DNA of 64,000 nucleotides from Ancylobacter sp. IITR112 (GCF_041415945.1 NZ_JBGCUS010000001.1:2356001-2420000), one strand, 5' to 3'. Positions 34,547 to 44,059 are shown, counted from the stretch's first letter. Translations and numbers: made by a program. The notes: generated by a model from the sequence alone, not told the origin.

Positions 34547-35020
34547 ATGACGCTGGCACTGGCGCTCTACCAGCCGGATATCGCGCCGAATGCCGGCACG
34601 CTGGCGCGCATGAGCGCCTGTTTCGGCCTTTCGTTGCACATCATCGAACCGGCTGGCTTTCCCGTCGGCGATGCCGGCTTCCGCCGCGCGGGGATGGATT
34701 ATCTCGACCGCGCCGCCATCACCCGCCATGCCAGCTTCAAAGCCTTCGAGGCGTGGCGCGCCGGGGAGAGACGCCGCCTCGTCCTGTGCACCACGCGCGG
34801 GGCGGTGGCCTATACCGCCTTCGCCTTCGCGCCCGACGACGTGCTGTTGCTCGGCCGCGAGAGCGCCGGCGTGCCGGAGGAGGTGCATCAGGCAGCGGAT
34901 GCGCGAATCGTCATCCCCCTGGTGACGGGCGCCCGCTCGCTCAATGTCGCGCTGGCGGGGGCGATGATTCTCGGCGAGGCGCTGCGGCAGACGGGGGGAT
35001 TTGCGGCGGCGCGGACCTGA
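34547..35020 (+). CDS. trmL: tRNA (cytidine(34)-2'-O)-methyltransferase
   Basis: 157 residues, a SPOUT-class methyltransferase that modifies the wobble base of leucine tRNAs. LALYQPDIAPNAGTLARMSACFGLSLHIIEPAGFP, the trefoil-knot LLLGRESAGVPEEVH and RIVIPLVTGARSLNVALAGAMILGEALRQ are the SPOUT motifs. ATG 34547 follows GGAAAGGA. It is monocistronic, ending 10 bp before the higBA operator, so read-through into the toxin region is conceivable. Confidence 0.94.
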   Translation: MTLALALYQPDIAPNAGTLARMSACFGLSLHIIEPAGFPVGDAGFRRAGMDYLDRAAITRHASFKAFEAWRAGERRRLVLCTTRGAVAYTAFAFAPDDVLLLGRESAGVPEEVHQAADARIVIPLVTGARSLNVALAGAMILGEALRQTGGFAAART

Positions 35021-35029
35021 TGTTGCGCG

Positions 35030-35050
35030 ACGTATCATATTGAGATACGT
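35030..35050. promoter_or_regulatory. Probable HigA operator
   Basis: A perfect 7-bp inverted repeat, ACGTATC and GATACGT, is separated by ATATTGA. It lies 31 bp before the higB start and is the only AT-rich palindrome there, as expected for autoregulation by the HigA antitoxin. Confidence 0.7.
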
Positions 35051-35080
35051 TTTCTGCGTCGTTCACTCCGCACGCCCACG

Positions 35081-35362
35081 ATGATCGTCAGCTTCAGGGA
35101 CAAGAGAACGGAGGCGGTGTGGAGTGGCCGTGTCGGCAAGGGCTTTCCTGCCGATCTGATGCGGGTGGCGCAGCGCCGGCTCGCCATGCTCAACGCCGCG
35201 GTGACGCTGGAGGCGCTGCGCGTGCCGTCGGCCAACCGGCTGGAAGCGCTGAAGGGCGACCGTGCCGGCCAGCATTCCATCCGCATCAACGACCAGTTTC
35301 GCATCTGCTTTCTCTGGCGGGAGGGCAATGCGGCCGAGGTCGAGATCACCGACTATCACTGA
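35081..35362 (+). CDS. higB: HigB-type RelE-family toxin
   Basis: 93 residues of the RelE/HigB superfamily, ribosome-dependent mRNA interferases. MIVSFRDKRTEAVWSG, then RRLAMLNAAVTLEALRVPSANRLEALKGDRAGQHSIRINDQFRICFLWREG and AAEVEITDYH are the classic HigB blocks. The catalytic-region Arg and the terminal D-Y-H are kept. The toxin-first gene order is the HigBA rule. The antitoxin starts 10 bp after the stop. Confidence 0.95.
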   Translation: MIVSFRDKRTEAVWSGRVGKGFPADLMRVAQRRLAMLNAAVTLEALRVPSANRLEALKGDRAGQHSIRINDQFRICFLWREGNAAEVEITDYH

Positions 35363-35372
35363 GGAGCGCACG

Positions 35373-35666
35373 ATGATCGGCCCAACGCCGCCCATCCATC
35401 CCGGCGAAATCCTGCGCGAGGAGTTTCTGCTGCCGCTGGGGCTCAAGCCCTATGGCCTCGCCAAGGCGCTGCACGTGCCGCGTACCCGCGTCGAGCGGCT
35501 GGCGCGCGAGGAAGTGCCGGTCACGGCTGACACAGCTTTGCGGCTGGGTCGCTATTTCGGCACCGGCCCGGAATTCTGGATGAATCTCCAGACCGCGTTC
35601 GATCTCGCCAAGACGCAGGCGGAACGGCCGGAGCTGGCGAACATAACCCCGCGCGAGGCGGCCTGA
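35373..35666 (+). CDS. higA: HigA-type HTH antitoxin
   Basis: 97 residues. PPIHPGEILREEFLLPLGLKPYGLAKALHVPRTRVERLAREE is an Xre-type helix-turn-helix in which the family-standard IHPGEIL opens the domain. LRLGRYFGTGPEFWMNLQTAFDLAKTQ is the typical HigA second half. It binds HigB and represses the operon through the palindrome upstream of higB. ATG 35373 has GAGGAG 7 bp upstream. Confidence 0.95.
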   Translation: MIGPTPPIHPGEILREEFLLPLGLKPYGLAKALHVPRTRVERLAREEVPVTADTALRLGRYFGTGPEFWMNLQTAFDLAKTQAERPELANITPREAA

Positions 35667-35762
35667 CCCTTCGTCCTCGGTATACGGCCCATACCCCGCC
35701 CGCCCCGCGCGGTGCTAGCTGTGCGCCCGAACATCTCGAACCCCTGACAGGAGCCGTGCGAC

Positions 35763-36266
35763 GTGAGCGTTGCGTTTGCGAAGGAAGAGAGCGCCGAGGC
35801 GGCGTCGGAGACCATACTGCCGCCGCGCCCGATCTCCGGTCGAATCAATCTCGTGACGCAGGCGGGGTTCGCCATGCTGCAGGCAGAGCTCGCCGCCGCG
35901 CAGCAGGCGCTGGCGGCCGCCAACGCGCTGGACGATGTCAATGAACGGCGCCGGCAGGCGGCGATTCCCCTGCGCGATGTCGCCTACTATTCCCAGCGCG
36001 TGGAGACGGCCCAGCTCTCGCCGCCGCCCGCCTCGCACGAGGTCGTCGCCTTCGGCCACATCGTGAGCTTCGAGCGCGAGGATGGCCGGGTGCAGACCTA
36101 CCGCATCGTCGGCGAGGATGAGGCCGACCCGTCGCGGGCGACGATCTCGCATGGCTCCCCTGTCGCGCTCGCCCTGATGGGGAAATCCGTGGGTGACGTG
36201 GTCGAGTTCGGGGGGCGCAGCCTCGAAATCCTCTCCATCGCCTGGGTCGACGGGGCCGGCGGCTAG
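35763..36266 (+). CDS. GreA/GreB-family transcription elongation factor
   Basis: 167 residues. The C-terminal FKBP-like domain is clear (SHEVVAFGHIVSFEREDGRVQTYRIVGEDEADPSRATISHGSPVALALMGKSVGDVVEFGGRSLEILSI). The N-terminal coiled coil (TQAGFAMLQAELAAAQQALAAANALDDVNERRRQAAIPLRDVAYYSQRVETAQL) is present, but the acidic tip (usual D-x-x-E/NAEY) is replaced by DDVNERR, so transcript-cleavage stimulation needs testing. GTG 35763 follows CAGGAGCC. GreB-like by the AxY-Y-x-x-R pattern. It is not near a known partner. Confidence 0.87.
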   Translation: MSVAFAKEESAEAASETILPPRPISGRINLVTQAGFAMLQAELAAAQQALAAANALDDVNERRRQAAIPLRDVAYYSQRVETAQLSPPPASHEVVAFGHIVSFEREDGRVQTYRIVGEDEADPSRATISHGSPVALALMGKSVGDVVEFGGRSLEILSIAWVDGAGG

Positions 36267-36287
36267 GCTGCCAGCCTGCCGACACCT

Positions 36288-36396
36288 CCCTCATGCCCGG
36301 GCTTGACCCGGGCACCCAGTGGCCGGGCGCGCTATAGGACGAGCGGGCGCGGCGGCGGCAAGGCTGAATCTCCGGGGCAAGCCCGGGGATGAGGGC
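36288..36396. repeat. Palindromic repeat, family B, single unit
   Basis: The left arm is CCCTCATGCCCGGGCTTGA and continues to CACCCAGTGG. The right arm is GGGGCAAGCCCGGGGATGAGGG-like. Both are the inverted arms of the units at 40162-40997, but the interior differs and the first arm has the G/C end pair that the other copies place second. Confidence 0.8.
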
Positions 36397-36424
36397 GCGC
36401 ACGCCGGGCGAGGTCGCTCGAACC

Positions 36425-38287
<1,863 letters not shown>

Positions 38288-38437
38288 GCGCCGCCTTCTG
38301 CGCTCGCGATGCGGCACCTTTGTGTCGCCGCCCGCAGGTAATGCCGCCCCGCCGCAACGCGGTATCATATGGCTGTAATGGTTCCGGCGCAGCCTCCCGC
38401 GCCTTGCCGCTTGTGCCTTTGCCGATGGAGAACCCGC

Positions 38438-39133
38438 ATGCGCCCGCGCCACGCCGAGAATCACTATGTCGACCGTGCCGGCTGGCTGCGCGCCGCCGTG
38501 CTCGGGGCCAATGACGGCATTCTCTCCACCGCCAGCCTCATCGTCGGCGTCGCCGCCGCCAATGCCGAGCGCGACGCCGTGCTGCTCGCCGGCATTGCCG
38601 GGCTGGTGGCGGGCGCCATGTCGATGGCGGCGGGCGAATATGTCTCGGTGTCCTCGCAATCCGACACCGAGCGCGCCGACCTCACCCGGGAGACCGCCGA
38701 ACTCGCCGCCGACCCGGCCGGCGAGCAGGAGGAACTGGCGCAGATCTATGTCGGGCGCGGGCTGGAGCCGGCACTGGCGCGGGAAGTCGCCCGCCAGTTG
38801 ACGGCCAAGGACGCGCTGGAAGCGCATGCCCGCGACGAGCTGGGCATGAACGAGATCACCGCCGCCCGCCCGGTGCAGGCGGCGCTGGCCTCCGCCGCCA
38901 GCTTCGCTGCCGGCGCGGCGCTGCCGCTGGCCACCGCGCTCCTCGCGCCGCTGTCCGGTCTGCCGCTGACGGTGTCGGGCGCCGCCCTGGCCTTCCTTGC
39001 CCTGCTCGGCGTCGCCGGGGCCAAGGCGGGCGGGGCGGATCCGGTGAAGGCGGCGCTGCGCGTCACCTTCTGGGGCGCGCTGGCCATGGCCGCCACCGCC
39101 GCCATCGGCGCGATCTCCGGCACGATGGTGTAG
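38438..39133 (+). CDS. VIT-family Fe2+/Mn2+ transporter
   Basis: 231 residues of the Ccc1/VIT1 family. [30 protein letters not shown] is the first helix signature. [25 protein letters not shown] contains the metal-binding Met/Glu elements. A charged loop ([24 protein letters not shown]) is followed by three further helices. It probably removes Fe or Mn from the cytosol. ATG 38438 has TGGAG 7 bp upstream and gives the family N-terminus. It is monocistronic, before hemF. Confidence 0.92.
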   Translation: MRPRHAENHYVDRAGWLRAAVLGANDGILSTASLIVGVAAANAERDAVLLAGIAGLVAGAMSMAAGEYVSVSSQSDTERADLTRETAELAADPAGEQEELAQIYVGRGLEPALAREVARQLTAKDALEAHARDELGMNEITAARPVQAALASAASFAAGAALPLATALLAPLSGLPLTVSGAALAFLALLGVAGAKAGGADPVKAALRVTFWGALAMAATAAIGAISGTMV

Positions 39134-39201
39134 CCCGCCCTTCCGGCGCGCGGCGGGAGAGGCTAGAAGCGGCCCTGCGTCCATCCGCAGGAAGAGCCGT
39201 C

Positions 39202-40095
39202 ATGAGTGCCGAGACCGCCGCCGACATCGAGGCCCGCAAGGTTGCCGCCCGCGCCTGGTTCGAGGAACTGCGCGACCGCATCTGCGCGGCGTTCGAAAAG
39301 CTGGAAGATGACGCCCCCGCCGCGCTCTATCCCGGCGCTCCCGGCCGCTTCGAGCGCACGCCCTGGGCGCGCACCGACCATTCCGGCGCGCCGGGCGGCG
39401 GCGGGGTGATGTCGCTGATGCGCGGGCGGCTGTTCGAGAAGGTGGGCGTGCACTGCTCGACCGTGCATGGCGAATTCGCCCCCAAATTCCGCAAGCAGAT
39501 TCCCGGCGCCGAGGAAGACCCGCGCTTCCACGCCACCGGCATCTCGCTCATCGCCCATATGACCAACCCGCATGTGCCGGCGGTGCATATGAACACCCGC
39601 TTCGTCGTCACCACCAAGGCGTGGTTCGGCGGCGGGGCGGACCTCACCCCCGTTCTCGACGCCCGCCGCACCCAGGAAGACCCGGATTCGGAAGCGTTCC
39701 ACGCCGCCATGCGCGGCGCCTGCGAGGGCCGTCCGCATATCGACTATGCCCGCTACAAACAGTGGTGCGACGAGTATTTCTATCTGCCGCACCGCAAGGA
39801 GATGCGCGGCATTGGCGGCATTTTCTACGACTGGCTGGAATCCGGCGACTGGAACGCCGATTTCCACTTCACCAAGGCGGTGGGCCTCGCCTTTCTCGAT
39901 GTCTATCCGCGCCTCGTGCGGGCGAACATGGCGACGCCCTGGGACGAGGCGGCGCGCGAGGAACAGCTCATCCGCCGCGGCCGTTATGTCGAGTTCAACC
40001 TGCTCTATGATCGCGGCACGCTGTTCGGCCTGAAGACCGGCGGCAATGTGGATTCCATCCTCTCCTCCATGCCGCCGGTGGTGAAGTGGCCGTGA
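39202..40095 (+). CDS. hemF: Oxygen-dependent coproporphyrinogen III oxidase
   Basis: 297 residues. It decarboxylates coproporphyrinogen III to protoporphyrinogen IX with O2. [98 protein letters not shown], and [32 protein letters not shown] are family blocks and complete. The start is ATG 39202, with GGAAGAG 8 bp upstream. The O2-using enzyme fits an aerobic organism. Family-B repeats begin 10 bp after the stop. Confidence 0.97.
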   Translation: MSAETAADIEARKVAARAWFEELRDRICAAFEKLEDDAPAALYPGAPGRFERTPWARTDHSGAPGGGGVMSLMRGRLFEKVGVHCSTVHGEFAPKFRKQIPGAEEDPRFHATGISLIAHMTNPHVPAVHMNTRFVVTTKAWFGGGADLTPVLDARRTQEDPDSEAFHAAMRGACEGRPHIDYARYKQWCDEYFYLPHRKEMRGIGGIFYDWLESGDWNADFHFTKAVGLAFLDVYPRLVRANMATPWDEAAREEQLIRRGRYVEFNLLYDRGTLFGLKTGGNVDSILSSMPPVVKWP

Positions 40096-40104
40096 GGTGA
40101 GGCC

Positions 40105-40136
40105 CCCTCATCCCCGGGCTTGACCCGGGGACCCAG
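40105..40136. repeat. Family-B repeat, left arm only
   Basis: CCCTCATCCCCGGGCTTGA, continuing to GACCCAG. A single arm right after hemF. Its internal palindrome CCCCGGG-cttga-CCCGGGG is intact, so a hairpin can form at the 3' end of the hemF transcript. Confidence 0.8.
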
Positions 40137-40161
40137 CCCTCAGCACCCACTCACCCCCCGA

Positions 40162-40274
40162 CCCCTCATCCCCGGGCTTGACCCGGGGACCCAGCCTGTC
40201 CGCCCGCGCAGCGCCTTCAGGTAGCTGACAGCGGACCCGTCTCTGGGTGCCCGGGTCAAGCCCGGGCATGAGGG
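40162..40274. repeat. Family-B repeat, complete 113-bp unit
   Basis: Left arm CCCTCATCCCCGGGCTTGA to ACCCAG, a 40-bp core (starting CCTGTCCGCCCGCGCAGCG, ending TGACAGCGGA), then the right arm CTGGGTGCCCGGGTCAAGC to CATGAGGG. Nearly the same core occurs in the units at 40298 and 40885. Confidence 0.9.
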
Positions 40275-40297
40275 AGGAAGGGTTGCCCTCCCCGGGA

Positions 40298-40408
40298 CCC
40301 CTCATCCCCGGGCTTGACCCGGGGACCCAGCCTGCCCGCCCGCGCAGCGCCTTCAGGTAGCTGACAGCGGAGCCGCCCCTGGGTGCCCGGGTCAAGCCCG
40401 GGCATGAG
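40298..40408. repeat. Family-B repeat, complete 111-bp unit
   Basis: The same order of left arm, core and right arm as at 40162-40274, with only a few substitutions in the core and right flank. It is 23 bp after the previous unit. Confidence 0.9.
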
Positions 40409-40472
40409 CGAAGAGAGGTTATGCCCTCACCTCCGGACCCTTCCCCGGCCCATACACCCCTTCCCCCACAGC

Positions 40473-40505
40473 CCCCTCATCCCCGGGCTTGACCCGGGGA
40501 CCCAG
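40473..40505. repeat. Family-B left arm beside the GIY-YIG gene
   Basis: CCCCTCATCCCCGGGCTTG, continuing to GGGGACCCAGG. It lies 12 bp after the reverse-strand GIY-YIG stop. A matching right arm is on the other side of the gene at 40826-40861, so the gene occupies the position of the repeat core. Confidence 0.9.
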
Positions 40506-40516
40506 GCTTTCCACCC

Positions 40517-40804
40517 TCACACCAGATCGTCATACAGGTCCCGCCATTCCGGGTTGTCGCGCTCGATCAAGGCGAGCTTCCAGCGGCGCGGCCAGTGCTT
40601 GATGTTCTTCTCGCGCTGGATCGCGGCCATCGCGGTATCGTGCGGCTCAGCAAAGACCAGCATCTTCACCCCGTGCTGCGCCGTAAACCCGCCGAACAGC
40701 CCGGTTCGATGCTCGTGCATGCGCTTGGGCAGATCGCGGGTCACGCCAACGTAAAGCGTGCCGTTGCGTTGACTGGCGAGGATGTAGACCCAGTGCGATC
40801 CCAT
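40517..40804 (-). CDS. Small GIY-YIG nuclease-domain protein
   Basis: 95 residues, a stand-alone UPF0213-type GIY-YIG domain. The motif appears as WVYILAS...LYVGVT, with the second Tyr in YVG. The catalytic Arg is in DLPKRMHEH and the catalytic Glu in QREKNIKHW, so the active site is complete. Family members cut DNA in homing or repair, but small stand-alone forms are mostly uncharacterised. The start codon lies inside an inverted repeat (40801-40822) and lacks a good ribosome-binding site. It sits exactly between two inverted arms of repeat family B, suggesting it is part of the repeat element. Confidence 0.9.
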   Translation of the reverse strand: MGSHWVYILASQRNGTLYVGVTRDLPKRMHEHRTGLFGGFTAQHGVKMLVFAEPHDTAMAAIQREKNIKHWPRRWKLALIERDNPEWRDLYDDLV

Positions 40805-40822
40805 GGTTCTGTTCTACCATGG
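40801..40822 (-). promoter_or_regulatory. Inverted repeat covering the GIY-YIG start codon
   Basis: CCATGGT (40801-40807) and ACCATGG (40816-40822) flank TCTGTTCT. The start codon (40802-40804) is inside the left half. In RNA it could hide the start; in DNA it could be an operator. Confidence 0.55.
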
Positions 40823-40825
40823 ACC

Positions 40826-40861
40826 GCCCCTGGGTGCCCGGGTCAAGCCCGGGCATGAGGG
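40826..40861. repeat. Family-B right arm beside the GIY-YIG gene
   Basis: CCCCTGGGTGCCCGGGTCA, continuing to CCCGGGCATGAGGG. As the inverse of 40473-40505 it matches over about 31 positions, with differences only at the outer pair of the inner hairpin, and these differences compensate each other. Confidence 0.9.
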
Positions 40862-40884
40862 CGGCAGGGTTGCCCTTCCCCGGC

Positions 40885-40997
40885 CCCCTCATCCCCGGGC
40901 TCGACCCGGCGACCCAGCCTGCCCGCCCGCGCAGCGCCTTCAGGTAGCCGACAGCGGAGCTGTCTCTGGGTGCCCGGGTCAGGCCCGGGCATGAGGG
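40885..40997. repeat. Family-B repeat, complete 113-bp unit
   Basis: Same structure as 40162-40274. The left arm has a C-to-T/G decay (GGGCTCGACCCGGCG) and the right arm GGTCAGGCCCGGG, so it is an older or less constrained copy. It ends 21 bp before the cca stop codon. Confidence 0.88.
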
Positions 40998-41017
40998 GAG
41001 ATGGACGAGCGCTGTGC

Positions 41018-42256
41018 TTAACGCGCAGCCCCCGCGCCCACCGCCCCCGCGACAATCCCCGCCAGCGCCGCCTCTCCCATCGGAAACCCGGCCTCGATCC
41101 AGGCTTCCTCCGCCCGCTTCAGCGCCGCGCCGAGCGCCGGGCCGGGGGTCATGCCGCGCGTGAGGAAATCCGCGGCCTTGAGCGGAAACACCGGCAGCTT
41201 CCAGTCGGCGGCGATCGCCAGCAGCGCGCGCCAGCCTTCATCGTCGAGCAGCGCGCCCGAGCGGGCGAAGGCGATCAGCGCCCGGTCAAAAAACGTCTCC
41301 CGCCCCATACGGTACAAAAACGCCTTCTGCCCCTTCTCGCACATGGCGGGCGTCGGTGCCGGGCCGGCGAGCCCGACGAGCCGCGCGGCCTCCGTGTTGG
41401 ACAGGCGCAGCCCCTCGCGCAGCGCCTCCGCCTCGGCCGGCTCGCGCACGGCGAGCGCGCCCAGCCGGCGCACCGGGTCGGGGGCGAGCCCCAGCCGTGC
41501 CTCGACCTCCGCGAGCCGGGCACACAGGGCGACGCGCCCCTCCTGCCCGAGCACGGGAGCCAGCAGCCCGGCGTCATCCATCTGCGCCAGCGTCTCGGCG
41601 GCGCGGGGGGCGACGAGCAGCTTCATCAGTTCGCTGCGCACCCGCTCACGCGAAAGCTGGTCGAGCCCCGCGCGGTGGCGAGCGGCCGCCGCCAGCGCCT
41701 CCGCATCGAGCGGGCCACGGCCGAACGAGGCGTGAAAGCGGAACAGCCGCAGGATGCGCAGATAGTCCTCGCGGATGCGGGTATCGGCATCGCCGATGAA
41801 GCGCACGCGCCCGGCCTTGGCATCCGCCACGCCGCCGACGAGATCGACCACCTCGCCCGTGCGGGTGAGGTAGAGCGCGTTCATGGTGAAGTCGCGCCGC
41901 TGCGCGTCGTGGTCCCAGCTACGGCCGAAGACGACGCGGGCGCGCCGCCCGTCGGTCTCCACATCCTCGCGCAGCGTCGTCACCTCATAGGGCTCGCCCT
42001 GCGCGATCACCGTCACCGTGCCGTGCTCGATGCCGGTCGGCACCGTCTTCAGCCCGGCCCGCCGGGCGCGGCTCTCCACCTCCTCCGGCAGGGCGGTGGT
42101 GGCGATGTCGATATCGGCGCGCACCCCGCGCCCGATCAGCCAGTCGCGCACGGCGCCGCCGACGATGCGCGCCTCCTCGCCGTCCACGTCGAGCACGGCC
42201 AGCACATGGACGAGGCCGGGGCGGGCTTCGACGAGAGGGTTCGTTTGCGGGTTCAT
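41018..42256 (-). CDS. cca: CCA tRNA nucleotidyltransferase/poly(A) polymerase family
   Basis: 412 residues. It adds CCA to tRNA 3' ends. The class II nucleotidyltransferase head is ARIVGGAVRDWLIGRGVRADIDIAT, with the DxD pair (DID). EVTTLREDVETDGRRARVVFGRSWDHDAQRRDFTMNALYL is the RRDFT-type motif, and RVRFIGDADTRIREDYLRILRLFRFHASFG is the next family block. The C-terminal half is helical. ATG 42256 overlaps the stop of the DUF6111 gene by 4 bp. It is the last gene of the DUF1285-Nudix-DUF6111-cca run. Confidence 0.95.
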   Translation of the reverse strand: MNPQTNPLVEARPGLVHVLAVLDVDGEEARIVGGAVRDWLIGRGVRADIDIATTALPEEVESRARRAGLKTVPTGIEHGTVTVIAQGEPYEVTTLREDVETDGRRARVVFGRSWDHDAQRRDFTMNALYLTRTGEVVDLVGGVADAKAGRVRFIGDADTRIREDYLRILRLFRFHASFGRGPLDAEALAAAARHRAGLDQLSRERVRSELMKLLVAPRAAETLAQMDDAGLLAPVLGQEGRVALCARLAEVEARLGLAPDPVRRLGALAVREPAEAEALREGLRLSNTEAARLVGLAGPAPTPAMCEKGQKAFLYRMGRETFFDRALIAFARSGALLDDEGWRALLAIAADWKLPVFPLKAADFLTRGMTPGPALGAALKRAEEAWIEAGFPMGEAALAGIVAGAVGAGAAR

Positions 42257-42513
42257 TCGATATGGCCGGGCACCATCACCCCGTCCTTCCAGGTGGGCGG
42301 CACATAGCGGCCGGTGGTCGGCCCGCGCGAGGAGGATTCGAACACATAGAGGCTTCCCGCCACCAGCAGCACGGCGATCAGCGAACAGACGATCATCGCC
42401 CGCAGCGACCAGCCGGAAAGCCAGGAATCGACCTTGCGGCCATAGCGCAGATACAGCGCGAAGGCGAGGAAGGGCAGGATGAACAGCGCAAGCTGGGCGA
42501 GGATACGGGCCAT
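42253..42513 (-). CDS. DUF6111-family small membrane protein
   Basis: 86 residues with two transmembrane helices (ILAQLALFILPFLAFALYL and LRAMIVCSLIAVLLVAGSLYVF). The C-terminal PTTGRYVPPTWKDGVMVPGHIE is a conserved tail with an RYVPP motif. It is known only as a domain of unknown function and occurs between a Nudix gene and cca in many Rhizobiales. It starts on the last base of the Nudix stop (TGATG) and overlaps cca by ATGA, so co-translation is likely. Confidence 0.8.
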   Translation of the reverse strand: MARILAQLALFILPFLAFALYLRYGRKVDSWLSGWSLRAMIVCSLIAVLLVAGSLYVFESSSRGPTTGRYVPPTWKDGVMVPGHIE

Positions 42514-43217
42514 CAGACGTAGATCCTCTCGTAAAGGCTGCGGAGGATGCCGGCGGTGATGCCCCAGATGCGGCGCTTCTCATAGGTCATGGCGTGGAAG
42601 CTGCGCACCATGCCGAGCCATTCGCGGCTCTCGCGCTGGTGGTTGCCCTCATTCATCAGGAAATCCAGCGGCACCTCGAAGGCTTCGTCCACCTCGCCGG
42701 GGTTCAGCGTCAGGCCGAAATCCGGCTGGACGAGCCCGACCACCGGCACGATGCGGTAGCCGGTGCGGGCGAGATAGGGGTCGAGATAGCCGAGCGGGTC
42801 CACGAGGCGGGGGGCCAGCCCCACCTCCTCCTGCGCCTCGCGCAGCGCCGCGCCGAGCGGGCCGTCATCTTCCGGGTCGATCTTGCCGCCGGGAAAGGCG
42901 ATCTGCGCCGCGTGGGAAGACAGATGCGCCGAGCGCAGGGTCAGCAGCACGGTCGGCCGCGCGCGGGCGATGATCGGCACCAGCACCGCCGCCCCGCGCA
43001 CCGGGCGGGCGTCGACAAGGGCACGGAATTCCGGCGTCAGCTCATGATCGCCGCGCACCGGGTCGCCATCGAGGTCCGGCACGGCGAGCAGGCGGGCGCG
43101 GGCACGGGCGAGGAAATCGCTGAGATCGAGCGGCGCCGCCTCGGCCGCCTCCAGGCCGGGGACCGGCGTCTCGCTCGCAAGCGGCACGTTCACAGACAAG
43201 CGTTCATCCCTCCTCAT
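42513..43217 (-). CDS. CoA pyrophosphatase-type Nudix hydrolase
   Basis: 234 residues of the NudL/UPF0035 branch, cleaving CoA or acyl-CoA to phosphopantetheine and 3',5'-ADP. VLLTLRSAHLSSHAAQIAFPGGKIDPEDDGPLGAALREAQEEVGL combines the UPF0035 signature (LSSHAGQ-type, here LSSHAAQ) with the Nudix box and its REAQEE catalytic glutamates. The rest (YLARTGYRIVPVVGLV) is typical. The start at 43217 overlaps the DUF1285 gene by 14 bp; a downstream GTG is possible. Confidence 0.92.
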   Translation of the reverse strand: MRRDERLSVNVPLASETPVPGLEAAEAAPLDLSDFLARARARLLAVPDLDGDPVRGDHELTPEFRALVDARPVRGAAVLVPIIARARPTVLLTLRSAHLSSHAAQIAFPGGKIDPEDDGPLGAALREAQEEVGLAPRLVDPLGYLDPYLARTGYRIVPVVGLVQPDFGLTLNPGEVDEAFEVPLDFLMNEGNHQRESREWLGMVRSFHAMTYEKRRIWGITAGILRSLYERIYV

Positions 43218-43800
43218 CCGCCGCTTCCGCCGGCGCCAGCGCGAAAAACGCCCCGCCCGAGGCGACGCCGAAGACGCGCCGCCCGTCCACCACGCGCGCC
43301 TCCGCCCGCTCGGCGAGATCGAGGAAGACGGCGCGGGTCAGCCGCGCCCACAGGCCGCGACGGATATACACATAGGGTCGCGGCTCGCCATCCGCCCGTA
43401 TGTCGACCCGCAGCGGATGGTCGCGGTCGCAGGCGACGACATCGTCGAGATTGGTGCGGAAGACGAGGCGCGGCGCCCCCTCCCCCGCCCCTTCCGGCTC
43501 CACCGCCATGGCGACGGCGAGGAACGGCGCGTCCTCGACGGTGATGCCCAGCTTCTCCACCGGCGTCACCAGCACATGGCGCTCCCCCTCGCGCCGCAGC
43601 ACGGAGGCGAACAGCCGCACCAGCGCCGGCCGGCGGATCGGCCGGCCCTCATGGTGCCACACGCCCTCGCGGTCGATGATGATGTCGATCTCGCCACAAT
43701 CGGGCGGATTCCAGCGCTCCAGCGGCGGCAGCGTGCGCCCCGGGGCGTTTGCCTGTGCACGCACCAAATCGTCAAAACGGGCGGAAAGCTCTGAACTCAT
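43204..43800 (-). CDS. DUF1285-family protein
   Basis: 198 residues. ERWNPPDCGEIDIIIDREGVWHHEGRPIRRPALVRLFASVLRREGERHVLVTPVEKLGITVEDAPFLAV is the DUF1285 core, followed by FRTNLDDVVACDRDHPLRV. It is a widely conserved alphaproteobacterial protein whose function is not known. ATG 43800 (MSSELSARFDDL) is taken. It is the first gene of the reverse-strand run; the 259 bp to the divergent MoxR gene hold no supported gene. Confidence 0.87.
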   Translation of the reverse strand: MSSELSARFDDLVRAQANAPGRTLPPLERWNPPDCGEIDIIIDREGVWHHEGRPIRRPALVRLFASVLRREGERHVLVTPVEKLGITVEDAPFLAVAMAVEPEGAGEGAPRLVFRTNLDDVVACDRDHPLRVDIRADGEPRPYVYIRRGLWARLTRAVFLDLAERAEARVVDGRRVFGVASGGAFFALAPAEAADEEG

Positions 43801-44059
43801 GGGGAAATCCCTGTCACACGCGCGCAATCGCGCAGTCGTGATCCCCCGCCCGATAGTCGACGCGGTTGCAGGATAGCGTAAGCTCAGCCCTTCGGAAGCC
43901 CAAGCCGGCACGCGAATCCCGTCGACCGGGAACGTGCAAGGTGCGTTGCAATATTTTTATTGCAGCGCACAATGTCGCCGATGCGGGAGGAACACAGCGT
44001 CGCGCGGCGCGGCCGGCACCCGGGCCAAGACGCGGGATTTGGGATTGCAGGAGCACGCC

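Noticed and set aside
38288..39184. Upstream extension of the ABC exporter frame to 39184
   Set aside because: It runs antisense through the VIT-family gene; ATG 38287 gives the normal N-terminus.
40105..40997. Repeated units looking like a CRISPR array
   Set aside because: Spacing is irregular, each unit is itself palindromic with its own core, spacers are not unique 30-40-mers, and there are no cas genes.
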